Positions 12,001 through 18,806 of a stretch of 64,000 nucleotides of DNA are shown here, piece after piece. The first letter of the stretch is position 1, and every line of letters begins with the position of its first letter. This stretch comes from Micromonospora olivasterospora (lineage in GTDB: Bacteria > Actinomycetota > Actinomycetes > Mycobacteriales > Micromonosporaceae), in the NCBI RefSeq assembly GCF_007830265.1, contig NZ_VLKE01000001.1, forward strand, positions 6,634,001 to 6,698,000. The letters run 5' to 3'. The notes under the pieces are model-generated. The model saw only the letters and a list, made by a program, of their open reading frames with translations, did no database searches and was not told the DNA's origin. The translations under genes and the position numbers were made by a program.

Positions 12001-14430
12001 GACCCGGACGCCCCCACCGCGTCGTCCTGGCAGGCGGGGTGGGCGGAACCGGGGTGGCCCGTTCCCGGCATTGATGTGACCGCCCACGGTGCTGCGATGT
12101 CCACCGACTTCGGCCAGCCGCGCATCGACGATCGGGCCGGCGAGGGCAGCGGGAACCTCGGCGACTGGGCCGGCGACGGCGGGAACCTCGGCGACTGGGC
12201 CACCTACGAGGTGGGCCCAGCCGGTTCGCTCGATGTGGACCCGGCCGATCTGCTCTATCTGCTTGAGGCCGTGGGCACGGAACCCGACCCCGGGCCGCAA
12301 CCGATGGATCCGTCCCGGCCGCAGGCCCCGCCCGGCCCGACATCGTGGTCGCAGCCCAGCGGCGACCAGCCCAGCCAGTCCCCAGGGACTCAGTCGTTCC
12401 CGCCCGGACCGGGTATGCAGGATCCGCCACCTCAGTCGCCGACGCCCGGGCCTGCGCCTGCCCCGCCAGCGGGCACGGGCCTGCCAGCGCTGCCCGAGCC
12501 GTTGGACGACCCGGACGCCCCCACCGCGTCGTCCTGGCCGGCGGGGTGGGCGGAACCGGCGGGGCCGGTTCCCGGCATTGATGTGACCGCCCACGGTGCT
12601 GCGATCTCCACCGACTTCGGCCAGCCCCGCATCGACGATCAGGCCGGCGAGGGCAGCGGAAACCTCGGCGACTGGGCCGGCGACGGCGGGAACCTCGGCG
12701 ACTGGGCCACCTACCAGGGGCCGGACATGGACTGGCAGCCATCCCTCGCGCCCTCTCCACCGGTGACCCGCACCGACGCCGGCACTGTCCACGCCGGCGA
12801 CACCCCCCATCACCCGGCCGACCAGCCACCCACCACGCCCGCCTCGCCGCACCCCGACCAGCCCCAACCCCAACCCACTGCGGGCAGCCGGCGGGTGCGC
12901 GACCCGGGCGAGGCCCGGGCGCTGTTCGACCAGCACGCCGGCCACATCGCCACCACAACACGGCAGCGGGATCCACTGCGGAAATTGTGGAACGCCCTGA
13001 TCGACCGGCTGGACGACAACGGGATCATCACCGCCAGCGAGCCAGCCCTCGCCGAGGCGACATCCACACCGAAGCAGACGGTGCATGCCCGGATCGGGGT
13101 ATTGCGCGACCGTGGTCTGCTGCAGCTGGTCCAGGAAGCACACGGTCGCGTGGCGGCGCGGTACGGGGTGAGCGATCCGGGTCAGCCCCGGCAAGCACCA
13201 CTGCCGGCCCCTCCCGAAGGCAGCCAGTGGCTGCGCGACCCGGGCGAGGCCCGGGTCCTGTTCGACCAGCACGCCGACCACATCGCCACCACAACACCGC
13301 AGCGGGAACCACTGCGGAAATTGTGGAACGCCCTGATCGACCGGCTGGACGACAACGGGATCATCACCGCCAGCGAGCCAGCCCTCGCCGAGGCGACATC
13401 CACACCGCAGCAGACGGTGCATGCCCGGATCGGGGTATTGCGCGACCGTGGTCTGCTGCAGCTGGTCCGGGAAGGGCACGGTCGCGTGGCGGCGCGGTAC
13501 GGGGTGAGCGATCCGGGCCAGCCCCGGCAAGCACCGCTGCCGGCCCCTCCCGAAGGCAGCCAGTGGCTGCGCGACCCGGGCGAGGCCCGGGCCCTGTTCG
13601 ACCAGCACGCCGGCCACATCGCCACCACAACACCGCAGCGGGAACAGCTGCGGCAGTTGTGGAACGCCCTGATCGACCGGCTGGACAACAACGGGATCAT
13701 CACCGCCAGCGAGCCAGCCCTCGCCGAGGCGACATCCACACCGAAGCAGACGGTGCATGCCCGGATCGGGGTATTGCGCGACCGTGGTCTGCTGCAGCTG
13801 GTCCGGGAAGGGCACGGTCGCGTGGCGGCGCGGTACGGGGTGAGCGATCCGGGTCAGCCCCGGCAAGCACCGGTGCCGGCCCCTCCCGAAGGCAGCCAGT
13901 GGCTGCGCGACCCGGGCGAGGCCCGGGCCCTGTTCGACCAGCACGCCGGCCACATCGCCACCACAACACCGCAGCGGGACCGGCTGCGGCAGTTGTGGAA
14001 CGCCCTGATCGACCGGATGGACGACAACGGGATCATCACCGCCAGCGAGCCAGACCTCGCCGAGGCGACATCCACACCGCGGCCGACGGTGCATCACCGG
14101 ATCGGGGTATTGCGCGACAGTGCTCTGCTGCAGCTGGTCCAGGAAAGGCACGGTGGCGTGGCGGCGCGGTACGGGGTGAGCGATCCGGGTCAGCCCCGGC
14201 AAGCACCGATGCCGGGCCCTGCCCTCGGACCGGACCGCCCGCAGGGTGAGGACCTGTCCTGGCTGGACGACTGGGATATGTTGCCGATGTCCGGGCCGGT
14301 ACCTGCCCCGCCGGCGGGCACGGGCCTGCCAGCGCTGCCCGGGCCGTTGGACGACCCGGACGCCCCACCGCGTCGTCCTGGCCGGCGGGGTGGGCGGAAC
14401 CGGCGGGGCCGGTTCCCGGCATTGATGTGA
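3094..14430 (+). CDS. Giant CpnT-N/WXG100-like protein with winged-helix repeats, main reading frame
   Basis: 3778 codons are open before a frameshift near 14363. With one base restored the gene runs to 15734 and encodes 4213 residues. Residues 1-330 (ALEAFTGMR, MWWWNPVGAAAH, then Gly/Ala-rich helices such as LLSGALSGTGGSAASG) match the N-terminal domain of CpnT-like exported giant proteins. Residues about 350-560 are Pro-rich, with Gly-Thr repeats (GPGTSSGPGTSS). Residues about 830-1090 form an unassigned globular stretch containing LVWCDAAW. From about residue 1300 onward the protein alternates Pro-rich spacers with 14 winged-helix-like units in blocks of four, two, four and four. Such proteins are thought to leave the cell by a type VII-like route, but no secretion gene is present. 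Start TTG 3094 is chosen from the ribosome-binding site shared with the paralogue at 46791. No catalytic toxin tip is seen. Confidence 0.85.
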   Translation: MVAAAFSTVELGESSLRALEAFTGMRMSRARLPLLWDDIGTLELLAGRVRAVLGPLLEQTVRAVRAAGEGEAFDRFVAQTVPFVGKMAETADLMLAVVEAEKKFFLETEAGKRTALAMFSFMQAEFAAAAAMWWWNPVGAAAHLAEARTIIQVVLRSALVRSAASGTAMQMLTMPGSALLAQVSMMTDGLQSGVNWSAVGKQAAYAGAVAFLSTAGGPALGKAAGAVAAAVSKLGLSDSTRMLLTDLLTRPVLETGTEGLFGIGASLMVDGYYDTGNLGADLLSGALSGTGGSAASGLGLVVNRAMNGPRVQMPRLAFTPEGRPVMPVAPPPVGGDTSAGYRAGVDDPKAVGAGGQSPPPPLPLPLPALNLPAPSLDLSVPSWSVPSLSVPVAPVSAWVAAAGGPVVERWYRFQQDLVDRYGGLLAGVARAGKSMAALAMPVEGVFAGWVEARRGDRVVAGFLSAVGLPAAALTEGFLTGVRQRAVARMAEALASAGGQFPAGVRAQQVVAGLPAEFDRQALRSIAHLAVQHHIGQHLTAGLPTGAGTPTGTGTPTGPGTSSGPGTSSGPGTSSAAGTPGGAGTSSGAGVPAGAGAGVPSAAAVEVVERETRNWVDRSLDAILGAPAVLPAVLPAVLPAVVAGPDAAQVSAVANVVRQAVTDLPARFSAATIPDITAPHVIPFPADAPASWRTGAPAVSVTVEQHTAAAASLAEKQFTALAHRYGVDPAGHDTLAESFRGDWVDGYHQVLTQAGGSTPGMPGTPDTASARGTEPGGAAFRVDATPIYASDTTPVSDVSVASGAVFSPDLGSRDTDSTGFRDTGSIGDVSVLDEPVGVDSGGLGEPAVAATGSAGQRIHDLASGGHGRASDAQLRRLAADIGIQTASPDGILPQLFEVSRDIVMADTFSGVYFADPAAADPDAAAADRTAARALPRVRGWFTIAGHRNLAERLADDPVRQALFLRMLTASPAWRHAVAQARQRGGDAPDILLVWCDAAWQAPGQATSFGEWLRTRLRARRLMSSTHEVDQMPGELRPHVDEPVRSVLFSDASVELFGPDLVEAVRTADIIDNGQEPGVRWPDQEDFAAAGGRHRWAGNTSHGQSPDPAQDGDPSGPGPASAAQWMGGPSRDPKAELPVPGPALGPDRPQGEDLSWLDDWDTLPMPGMAPAPPAGTGLPWLPWPLDDPDAPTASAWPAGPAAAGWTEPGWPVSDIDVTAHGAGMSTDPGQPRIDDQAGEGSGNLGDWATYQGPDMDWQPSLAPSPAVTRTDAGTVHAGDTPHHPADEPPTTPAPLHPDQPQPTAGSQWMRNRNDARTLFDQHADHIATTTQQREPLRQLWNALIDHMGADGTITASRPALAAATSTSQTTLHRRIVVLRDRGLLQLVREGHGGVAARYRVSDPGQPRQAPLPDLPEGSQWVRNRNDARTLFDQHADHIATTTQQREQLPQLWNALINHMDDDGTITASERDLAAATSTPKQTVHDRIVALRDRGLLQLVQEAHSRVAARYRVSDPGQPRQAPLPDLPEGSQWVRNRNDARTLFDQHADHIATTTQQQPEQLRQLWNALINQMNDDGTITASERDLAAATSTPKQTVHDRIVALRDRGLLQLVQEAHSRVAARYRVSDPGQPRQAPLPDLPEGSQWVRDPDGARMLFDQHADHIATTTRQRVDQLPKLWDALIDRMDGDGIITASEPAIAAATSIPASTVHDRIVALRDRGLLQLVQEAHGHVAARYRVSDPGQPRQAPVPGPAPEPDRRPQGSEDLSRLNHGDTSPMPRPAPAPPAGTGLPGLSGPPGPLDAPDALTTSAWPAGPAAPARPMEEGPAGPAGPISGSDVTAHGAGMSTDPGQPRIDDQAGDGGNLGDWATWQEDPALDLFDPLHPAAWGDQPTAMGTEPDPGPQPMDPTWPQAPPGPTSWSQPSGDQPSQSPGTQSFPPGPGMQDPAPQSPMPGPAPAPPAGTGLPALPGPLDDPDAPTASSLPAGWAEPGWPVPGMGVTDGHGAAMSTDFGQPRIDDQAGEGSGNLGDWAGDGGNLGDWATYQGPDMDWQPSLAPSPPVTRTDAGTVHAGDTPHHPADQPPTTPASPHPDQPQPQPAADSRRVRDPGEARALFDQHAGHIATTTRQREPLRKLWNALIDRMDDNGIITASPSDLAEATSTPRQTVHHRIGVLRDRALLQLVQEAHGRGAARYGVSDPGPPRQAPLPAPPKGSQWLRDPGEARVLFDQHAGHIATTTPQRDRLRQLWNALIDRMDDNGIITASEPDLAEATSTPQPTVRHRIGVLRDRGLLQRVQEAHGRVAARYGVSDPGPPRQAPPPGPALGPDRPQGEDLSWLDHGATVPMPGPAPAPLAGTGLPWLPGLLGDPDAPTASSWQAGWAEPGWPVPGIDVTDGHGAAISTDFGQPRIDDQACEGSGNLGDWATWQGPDMDWQPSLAPSPAVTRTDAGTVHAGDTLHHPADQPPTTPASPHPDQPQPQPTAGSRRVRDPGEARVLFDQHAGNIATTTPQREPLRQLWNALIDRMDDNGIITASESDLAEATSTPQPTVHARIGVLRDRGLLQLVREGHGRVAARYGVSDPGQPRQAPLPAPPEGSQWVRDPGEARALFDQHAGHIATTTRQRVDQLLKLWNVLIDRMDDNGIITASESDLAEATSTPQRRVHARIGVLRDRGLLQLVREAHGRVAARYGVSDPGQPRQAPLPAPPEGSQWLRDPGEARALFDQHAGHIATTTPQREQLRQLWNALIDRMDDNGIITASEPDLAEATSTPKQTVHARIGVLRDRGLLQLVQEAHGRGAARYGVSDPGQPRQAPVPAPPEGSQWLRDPGEARALFDQHAGHIATTTPQRDRLRQLWNALIDRMDDNGIITASEPDLAEATSTPRPTVHHRIGVLRDSALLQLVQERHGGVAARYGVSDPGQPRQAPMPGPALGPDRPQGEDLSWLDHGATVPMPGPAPAPPAGTGLPGLPGPLDDPDAPTASSWQAGWAEPGWPVPGIDVTAHGAAMSTDFGQPRIDDRAGEGSGNLGDWAGDGGNLGDWATYEVGPAGSLDVDPADLLYLLEAVGTEPDPGPQPMDPSRPQAPPGPTSWSQPSGDQPSQSPGTQSFPPGPGMQDPPPQSPTPGPAPAPPAGTGLPALPEPLDDPDAPTASSWPAGWAEPAGPVPGIDVTAHGAAISTDFGQPRIDDQAGEGSGNLGDWAGDGGNLGDWATYQGPDMDWQPSLAPSPPVTRTDAGTVHAGDTPHHPADQPPTTPASPHPDQPQPQPTAGSRRVRDPGEARALFDQHAGHIATTTRQRDPLRKLWNALIDRLDDNGIITASEPALAEATSTPKQTVHARIGVLRDRGLLQLVQEAHGRVAARYGVSDPGQPRQAPLPAPPEGSQWLRDPGEARVLFDQHADHIATTTPQREPLRKLWNALIDRLDDNGIITASEPALAEATSTPQQTVHARIGVLRDRGLLQLVREGHGRVAARYGVSDPGQPRQAPLPAPPEGSQWLRDPGEARALFDQHAGHIATTTPQREQLRQLWNALIDRLDNNGIITASEPALAEATSTPKQTVHARIGVLRDRGLLQLVREGHGRVAARYGVSDPGQPRQAPVPAPPEGSQWLRDPGEARALFDQHAGHIATTTPQRDRLRQLWNALIDRMDDNGIITASEPDLAEATSTPRPTVHHRIGVLRDSALLQLVQERHGGVAARYGVSDPGQPRQAPMPGPALGPDRPQGEDLSWLDDWDMLPMSGPVPAPPAGTGLPALPGPLDDPDAPPRRPGRRGGRNRRGRFPALM

Positions 14431-15734
14431 CCGCCCACGATGCTGCGATCTCCACCGACTTCGGCCAGCCGCGCATCGACGATCAGGCCGGCGAGGGCAG
14501 CGGAAACCTCGGCGACTGGGCCGGCGACGGCGGGAACCTCGGCGACTGGGCCACCTACCAGGGGCCGGACATGGACTGGCAGCCATCCCTCGCGCCCTCT
14601 CCAGCGGTGACCCGCACCGACGCCGGCACTGTCCACGCCGGCGACACCCCCCATCACCCGGCCGACCAGCCACCCACCACGCCCGCCTCGCCGCACCCCG
14701 ACCAGCCCCAACCCCAACCCACTGCGGGCAGCCGGCGGGTGCGCGACCCGGGCGAGGCCCGGGCGCTGTTCGACCAGCACGCCGGCCACATCGCCACCAC
14801 AACACGGCAGCGGGAACCGCTGCGGAAATTGTGGAACGCCCTGATCGACCGGATGGACGACAACGGGATCATCACCGCCAGCGAGTCAGACCTCGCCGAG
14901 GCGACATCCACACCGCAGCCGACGGTGCATGCCCGGATCGGGGTATTGCGCGACCGTGCTCTGCTGCAGCTGGTCCAGGAAGCACACGGTCGCGGGGCGG
15001 CGCGGTACGGGGTAGCCGATCCGGGTCAGCCCCGGCAAACACCGCTGCCGGCCCCTCCCGAAGGCAGCCAGTGGGTGCGCGACCCGGGCGAGGCCCGGGT
15101 CCTGTTCGACCAGCACGCCGACCACATCGCCACCACAACACCGCAGCGGGAACCACTGCGGAAATTGTGGAACGCCCTGATCGACCGGATGGACGACAAC
15201 GGGATCATCACCGCCAGCGAGCCAGACCTCGCCGAGGCGACATCCACACCGCAGCCGACGGTGCGTCGCCAGATCGGGGCATTGCTGCGCGACAGTGCTC
15301 TGCTGCAGCTGGTCCAGGAAGCACACGGTCGCGTGGCGGCGCGGTACGGGGTAGCCGATCCGGGTCAGCCCCGGCAAGCACCGCTGCCGGCCCCTCCCGA
15401 GGGCAGCCAGTGGCTGCGCGACCCGGGCGAGGCCCGGGCGCTGTTCGACCAGCACGCCGACCACATCGCCACCACAACACCGCAGCGGGGACAGCTGCGG
15501 AAATTGTGGAACGCCCTGATCGACCGGATGGACAACAACGGGATCATCACCGCCAGCGAGCCAGACCTCGCCGAGGCGACATCCGCACAGCAGTCGACGG
15601 TGCATCGCCGGATCGGGGCATTGCTGCGCGGCAGTGCTCTGCTGCAGCTGGTCCGAAAAGGTCACGGTGGCGTGGCGGCGCGGTACGGGGTGAGCGATCC
15701 GGGTCAGCCCCGGCGGAACGTGTCAAGGGATTGA
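7000..15734 (+). repeat. Seventeen 336-bp coding repeats in five blocks
   Basis: The unit is about 112 codons: RDPGEARALFDQHAGHI, TTTPQR, LRQLWNALIDRMDDNG, IITASEPDLAEATSTP, TVHARIGVLRDRGLLQL, a G-rich turn, RVAARYGVSDPG and a Pro-rich linker. Blocks start near 7000 (4 units), 9381 (2), 10527 (4), 12882 (4) and 14727 (3). The helix / beta / helix / recognition helix / wing order matches MarR- or GntR-like winged helices. Blocks are separated by a second, longer repeated spacer (PGPALGPDRPQGEDLSWLD, APAPPAGTGLP, GQPRIDDQAGEGSGN, DAGTVHAGDTPHHPAD). Units of later blocks are nearly identical in DNA, so copy number may change by unequal recombination. The first block is the most diverged (RNRNDARTLFDQHADHI). 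Confidence 0.9.
14427..15734 (+). CDS. Continuation of giant protein 1 after a frameshift (C-terminal 435 codons)
   Basis: This frame begins exactly where the repeat sequence of the upstream gene leaves its own frame. It continues the same spacer (AISTDFGQPRIDDQAGEG, then PSLAPSPAVTRTDAGTVHAG) and adds three more winged-helix-like units (numbers 15-17). The last ends GVSDPGQPRRNVSRD. Parallel copies elsewhere in the gene have GACGCCCCCACCGCG (five C), whereas 14361-14370 has only four C (14363-14366). One missing C therefore explains the break, and adding it makes 3094-15734 an exact multiple of three. Units 16 and 17 carry an extra Leu (IGALLRDS). The C-terminus stops without a toxin domain and is followed at once by IS630-like debris, so the original 3' end may be lost. 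Confidence 0.8.
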   Translation: MTAHDAAISTDFGQPRIDDQAGEGSGNLGDWAGDGGNLGDWATYQGPDMDWQPSLAPSPAVTRTDAGTVHAGDTPHHPADQPPTTPASPHPDQPQPQPTAGSRRVRDPGEARALFDQHAGHIATTTRQREPLRKLWNALIDRMDDNGIITASESDLAEATSTPQPTVHARIGVLRDRALLQLVQEAHGRGAARYGVADPGQPRQTPLPAPPEGSQWVRDPGEARVLFDQHADHIATTTPQREPLRKLWNALIDRMDDNGIITASEPDLAEATSTPQPTVRRQIGALLRDSALLQLVQEAHGRVAARYGVADPGQPRQAPLPAPPEGSQWLRDPGEARALFDQHADHIATTTPQRGQLRKLWNALIDRMDNNGIITASEPDLAEATSAQQSTVHRRIGALLRGSALLQLVRKGHGGVAARYGVSDPGQPRRNVSRD

Positions 15735-15849
15735 GGCCAGCGGGAGTTAATACTCCAACGTCACTTGGCTTCGCTGTGGGCGTGGCGTGGGCATGAGGAC
15801 GGCCACCGCGCTGATCATCGATGGTTTGTGAGGACAACCGAAGATCGCG

Positions 15850-16166
15850 CGATGGCCGTGGGCCACAGCTTCGGGCTCAAACCGCACCGAGCGGACACGT
15901 TCAAGCTGTCCACCGATCCGCAGTTCATCGAAAGGCTCGTCGACGTCGTCGGCCTCTACCACAACCCGCCCGAACGGGCCGTCGTGCTGTGCGTGGACGA
16001 GAAATCCCAGATCCAGGCCCTGGACCGCTCGCAGCCCGTGCTGCCGATGATGCCCGGCATGCCCGAGCGGCGCACCTACGACTACGCCCGCAACGGCATC
16101 ACCAGCCTGTTCGCCGCGTTCAACATCGCCGACGGCACCGTGATCAGCCAACTGCACCGCCGCACC
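15850..16166 (+). pseudogene. IS630-family transposase fragment
   Basis: The frame reads FGLKPHRADTFKLSTDPQF, VDVVGLYHNPPERAVVLCVD, EKSQIQALDRSQPVLPMMP, RRTYDYARNGITSLFAAFN and GTVISQLHRR. This is the central DDE region of actinobacterial IS630 transposases, including the first catalytic Asp in LCVDEKSQ. The N-terminal HTH and the C-terminal DDE Glu region are missing. The fragment begins just after the 3' end of the giant repeat gene and stops abruptly at IS30/IS3 remnants, so at least two deletion or insertion events shaped it. Confidence 0.85.
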
Positions 16167-16300
16167 TCCCGGTGCTCGTTCACCCCCGGGCGGCCCGGCG
16201 ACCGCATCGCCGGCCAGCCGGTCACCGCCGTCACCCAGCCCGATGGCCTACCCATGCGCACACCCCTTGATCGAGGTGTTGCGACGAACACTGGAATCCG
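16150..16300 (-). pseudogene. Possible IS30-type N-terminal fragment
   Basis: On the minus strand the frame SSQHLDQGVCAWVGHRAG, with neighbouring-frame VRMGRPSGWVTAVTGWPAM then SPGRPGVNEHRE, resembles the start of actinobacterial IS30-family transposases. It is short, frame-broken and merges with the IS3 remnant at about 16300. The assignment is from memory of the family and is weak. Confidence 0.35.
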
Positions 16301-16620
16301 CCGTTCGACCCGCGGCCGCTGTGGTGGATCAACTGGCCGTCGCGGACGTCGCGGGACCAGATGCCGTATTCGAGGGCGGCGAGGATCAGGTCGGTGTCGC
16401 AGCGGTCGGAGGTCTTCCACCCGACGATCCGGCGGGAGAACGCGTCACGGACCGCTGCCAGCCAGAACACGCCTTCACCACACGGTGTCGGGGTACGGCC
16501 TGGAGTGCAGAGCTAAGTACAGCTGATCTTGCAGAGGTGCGCACTGTTTGTCCGTCGTCAGCGGGTGACTGAGGGTGAGGCTGCTCGGGTCGTGATCGGG
16601 CAGACGTGGGGCGGCTTGCG

Positions 16621-18048
16621 ATGGGAGCGATGGATGAGCAGCGGTGGCTGGATGTGCGCCGGTTCCGGGCGTTGCACGAGGCTGGTGCGAGTGTCTCGGA
16701 GATCGCTCGTGAGACGGGCCTGAACTGGCGGACGGTGAAGAAGTACCTGGCTGCTGGTAGCGGCGAGGTGGTGCCGCCGGTTCGGGCGCGGCCGGCTCGG
16801 GGGCAGTTGATCGACGTGTTCGCGCACGTGGTCGATGCGTGGCTGCGGGCGGAGTTGCTGCTCAAGGGCACGGTGATCCATGAACGCCTTGTCGAGCAGT
16901 ACGGGTTCACCGGCAACTATCAGCGGGTGAAGCTGTATCTGCAGCAGGCCCGGCCGCGGATCGCTGCGGAGTTGGGGATCAGTCCGGATCAGCTGGCCGG
17001 GCTGCACCGCCGGTTCGAGGTCGTTCCGGGCGCCCAGGCGCAGGTGGACTGGGGCGACGAAGGCGGCATCCTGGCCCATGTCGGGATCCCGAAGGTGTAC
17101 TCGTTTCACATGGTGCTGTCGTACTCGCGGGACCCGTTCTGCTGTTTCACCACCAGCCAGGACCTGGCCGCGTTCTGGGAGTGTCACCGGCGGGCGTTCG
17201 CGCACTTCGGCGGGGTTCCCGGGGCGATCGTCTACGACCGGACCAAGACCGTGGTCCGCCGGCATGTCGCCCCGGGCCAGGCGGTGCCGCTGCACCCGGA
17301 AGCGGTCGCGTTCGCCGGGCACTACGACTTCGACATCGATGTGCTGGCCGCCTATCGGCCGACCGGCAAAGGGCGGGTCGAACGGCAGGTCACCATCATC
17401 CGCGATCATGTCCTGGCCGGGCGGGCGTTCTCGTCGCTGGCCGAACTCGACGCCACGTTCATGGCCTGGGTGCCACAGCGGCGGGCCGTAAGGCATCGCA
17501 CCCACGGCGAGATCATCGGCGTGCGGGCGGTCCGCGACCACGCCGCGCTGCGACCGATCCCCGCCCGGCCGTATGTGGTCGCCGACCGGCATCTGCGGCA
17601 CGTCGGCAAGGACTGCCTGGTCGCCTACGCCGGCAACCTCTACTCCGTGCCGGCCCGACGGGTCCGCCACCGCCAACTCGTGGAGATTCGGGCGACCGCC
17701 GCCACGATCACTATTCACGCCATCGTGCCCGGTCTGGACGGCACCACGCTGCTGGCCACGCACCAGCGGGCCGTGGGCCGCGGCGCCCGCGTGGTCGACG
17801 AGAGCCACTGGGACGGTCTGCCCGACGGACACACCCGGGCCGTCACCATCGGCGACCCCGACAGCGGGCAGTCGACCGCACGCCGACCGGCCCGTCACGA
17901 CGGCGGCCAGGGGCCGCTGCAAGCCCTGCTCAACCGGGCCGCCGCCGCCCAGATCGCCGTCGAGGCCCGGCCGCTGTCGGTCTATGAGCAGATCGCTGCG
18001 GCCAGCCCGTTCACCAACCGCCCACACCTGAAGGACGTCTCGAAGTGA
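16621..18048 (+). CDS. istA: IS21 transposase IstA
   Basis: 475 residues from the ATG at 16621; GTG 16606 and ATG 16630 are alternatives. The N-terminal HTH (GASVSEIARETGLNWRTVKKY, residues about 18-38) is followed by a DDE core: Asp in QAQVDWGDEGG, Asp in GAIVYDRTKTVV and Glu in GKGRVERQV. The C-terminal beta-barrel region has YAGNLYSVPARRVR. IstA cuts and joins the element ends and needs the AAA+ partner IstB for target capture. Its stop overlaps the istB start. Length and motifs are normal for the family, so it looks functional. Confidence 0.93.
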   Translation: MGAMDEQRWLDVRRFRALHEAGASVSEIARETGLNWRTVKKYLAAGSGEVVPPVRARPARGQLIDVFAHVVDAWLRAELLLKGTVIHERLVEQYGFTGNYQRVKLYLQQARPRIAAELGISPDQLAGLHRRFEVVPGAQAQVDWGDEGGILAHVGIPKVYSFHMVLSYSRDPFCCFTTSQDLAAFWECHRRAFAHFGGVPGAIVYDRTKTVVRRHVAPGQAVPLHPEAVAFAGHYDFDIDVLAAYRPTGKGRVERQVTIIRDHVLAGRAFSSLAELDATFMAWVPQRRAVRHRTHGEIIGVRAVRDHAALRPIPARPYVVADRHLRHVGKDCLVAYAGNLYSVPARRVRHRQLVEIRATAATITIHAIVPGLDGTTLLATHQRAVGRGARVVDESHWDGLPDGHTRAVTIGDPDSGQSTARRPARHDGGQGPLQALLNRAAAAQIAVEARPLSVYEQIAAASPFTNRPHLKDVSK

Positions 18049-18806
18049 GTGAGCTGGTCACCAACCGCATCCACGCCAGCGCCACCAAACTCGGCCTGCC
18101 TCACCTGGCCAAGACGCTGCGGGAACTCACCGGCCGGGCCGACACCGAAGCCATGGGCTACCTGGAGTTCCTCGACCTCGTCCTGGAAGAGGAACTCGCC
18201 GTCCGCGACGAACGCCGCTTCCGCGCCGGGCTACGCCTGTCGAAGCTGCCGCACCACAAGACCCTCGACGACTACGACTTCAGCTTCCAACCCGACCTGG
18301 ACCCCCGCAAGGTCCGTGACCTCGCGACCCTCGCATTCGTGCAGGCCAAGGCCAACGTCGCTCTCCTCGGCCCACCCGGCGTCGGCAAGACCCACATCGC
18401 CGTGTCCCTCGCGGTCGCCGCCTGCCGAGCCGGATTCACCGTCTACTTCACCACCCTCGACGACATGGTCCGCCACCTCACCGCCGCCGACGCGATCGGC
18501 CGCCTGGCCCGCAAGCTGCAAACCTACCTACGCCCCACCGTCCTGGTCATCGACGAAGTGGGCTACCAACCCCTCGAACGACCCGAGGCCAACCTCGTCT
18601 TCCAAGTGATCTCGAAACGCTACGAGAAGGGCTCCACCCTGCTGACCTCGAACAAAGGCTTCGGCGAATGGGGCCAAGTCTTCGGCGACGAGGTCCTGGC
18701 CACCGCCATCCTCGACCGGCTCCTGCACCACTGCGACGTCGTCCCCATCAACGGCCCCAGCTACCGACTCAAGAACCGCCTCACCGCCATCGAGAACGTC
18801 GCCTGA
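18045..18806 (+). CDS. istB: IS21 helper ATPase IstB
   Basis: 253 residues starting with GTG at 18045, inside the GTGA that also ends istA, so translation is probably coupled. The AAA+ core has Walker A LGPPGVGKTHIA (around residue 107) and Walker B PTVLVIDEVGY (around residue 166), followed by LTSNKGFGEWG, the sensor-type segment of IstB/DnaC-like ATPases. IstB binds DNA, selects the target and activates IstA. No defect is visible. Confidence 0.94.
   Translation: MSELVTNRIHASATKLGLPHLAKTLRELTGRADTEAMGYLEFLDLVLEEELAVRDERRFRAGLRLSKLPHHKTLDDYDFSFQPDLDPRKVRDLATLAFVQAKANVALLGPPGVGKTHIAVSLAVAACRAGFTVYFTTLDDMVRHLTAADAIGRLARKLQTYLRPTVLVIDEVGYQPLERPEANLVFQVISKRYEKGSTLLTSNKGFGEWGQVFGDEVLATAILDRLLHHCDVVPINGPSYRLKNRLTAIENVA

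Noticed and set aside
11026..14805. A 1259-codon open frame on the minus strand
   Set aside because: It is the antisense of the 336-bp repeats. Because the repeat lacks stops in that frame, the opening is duplicated with the repeat. Arg/Pro-rich composition and poor codon pattern show it is a shadow.
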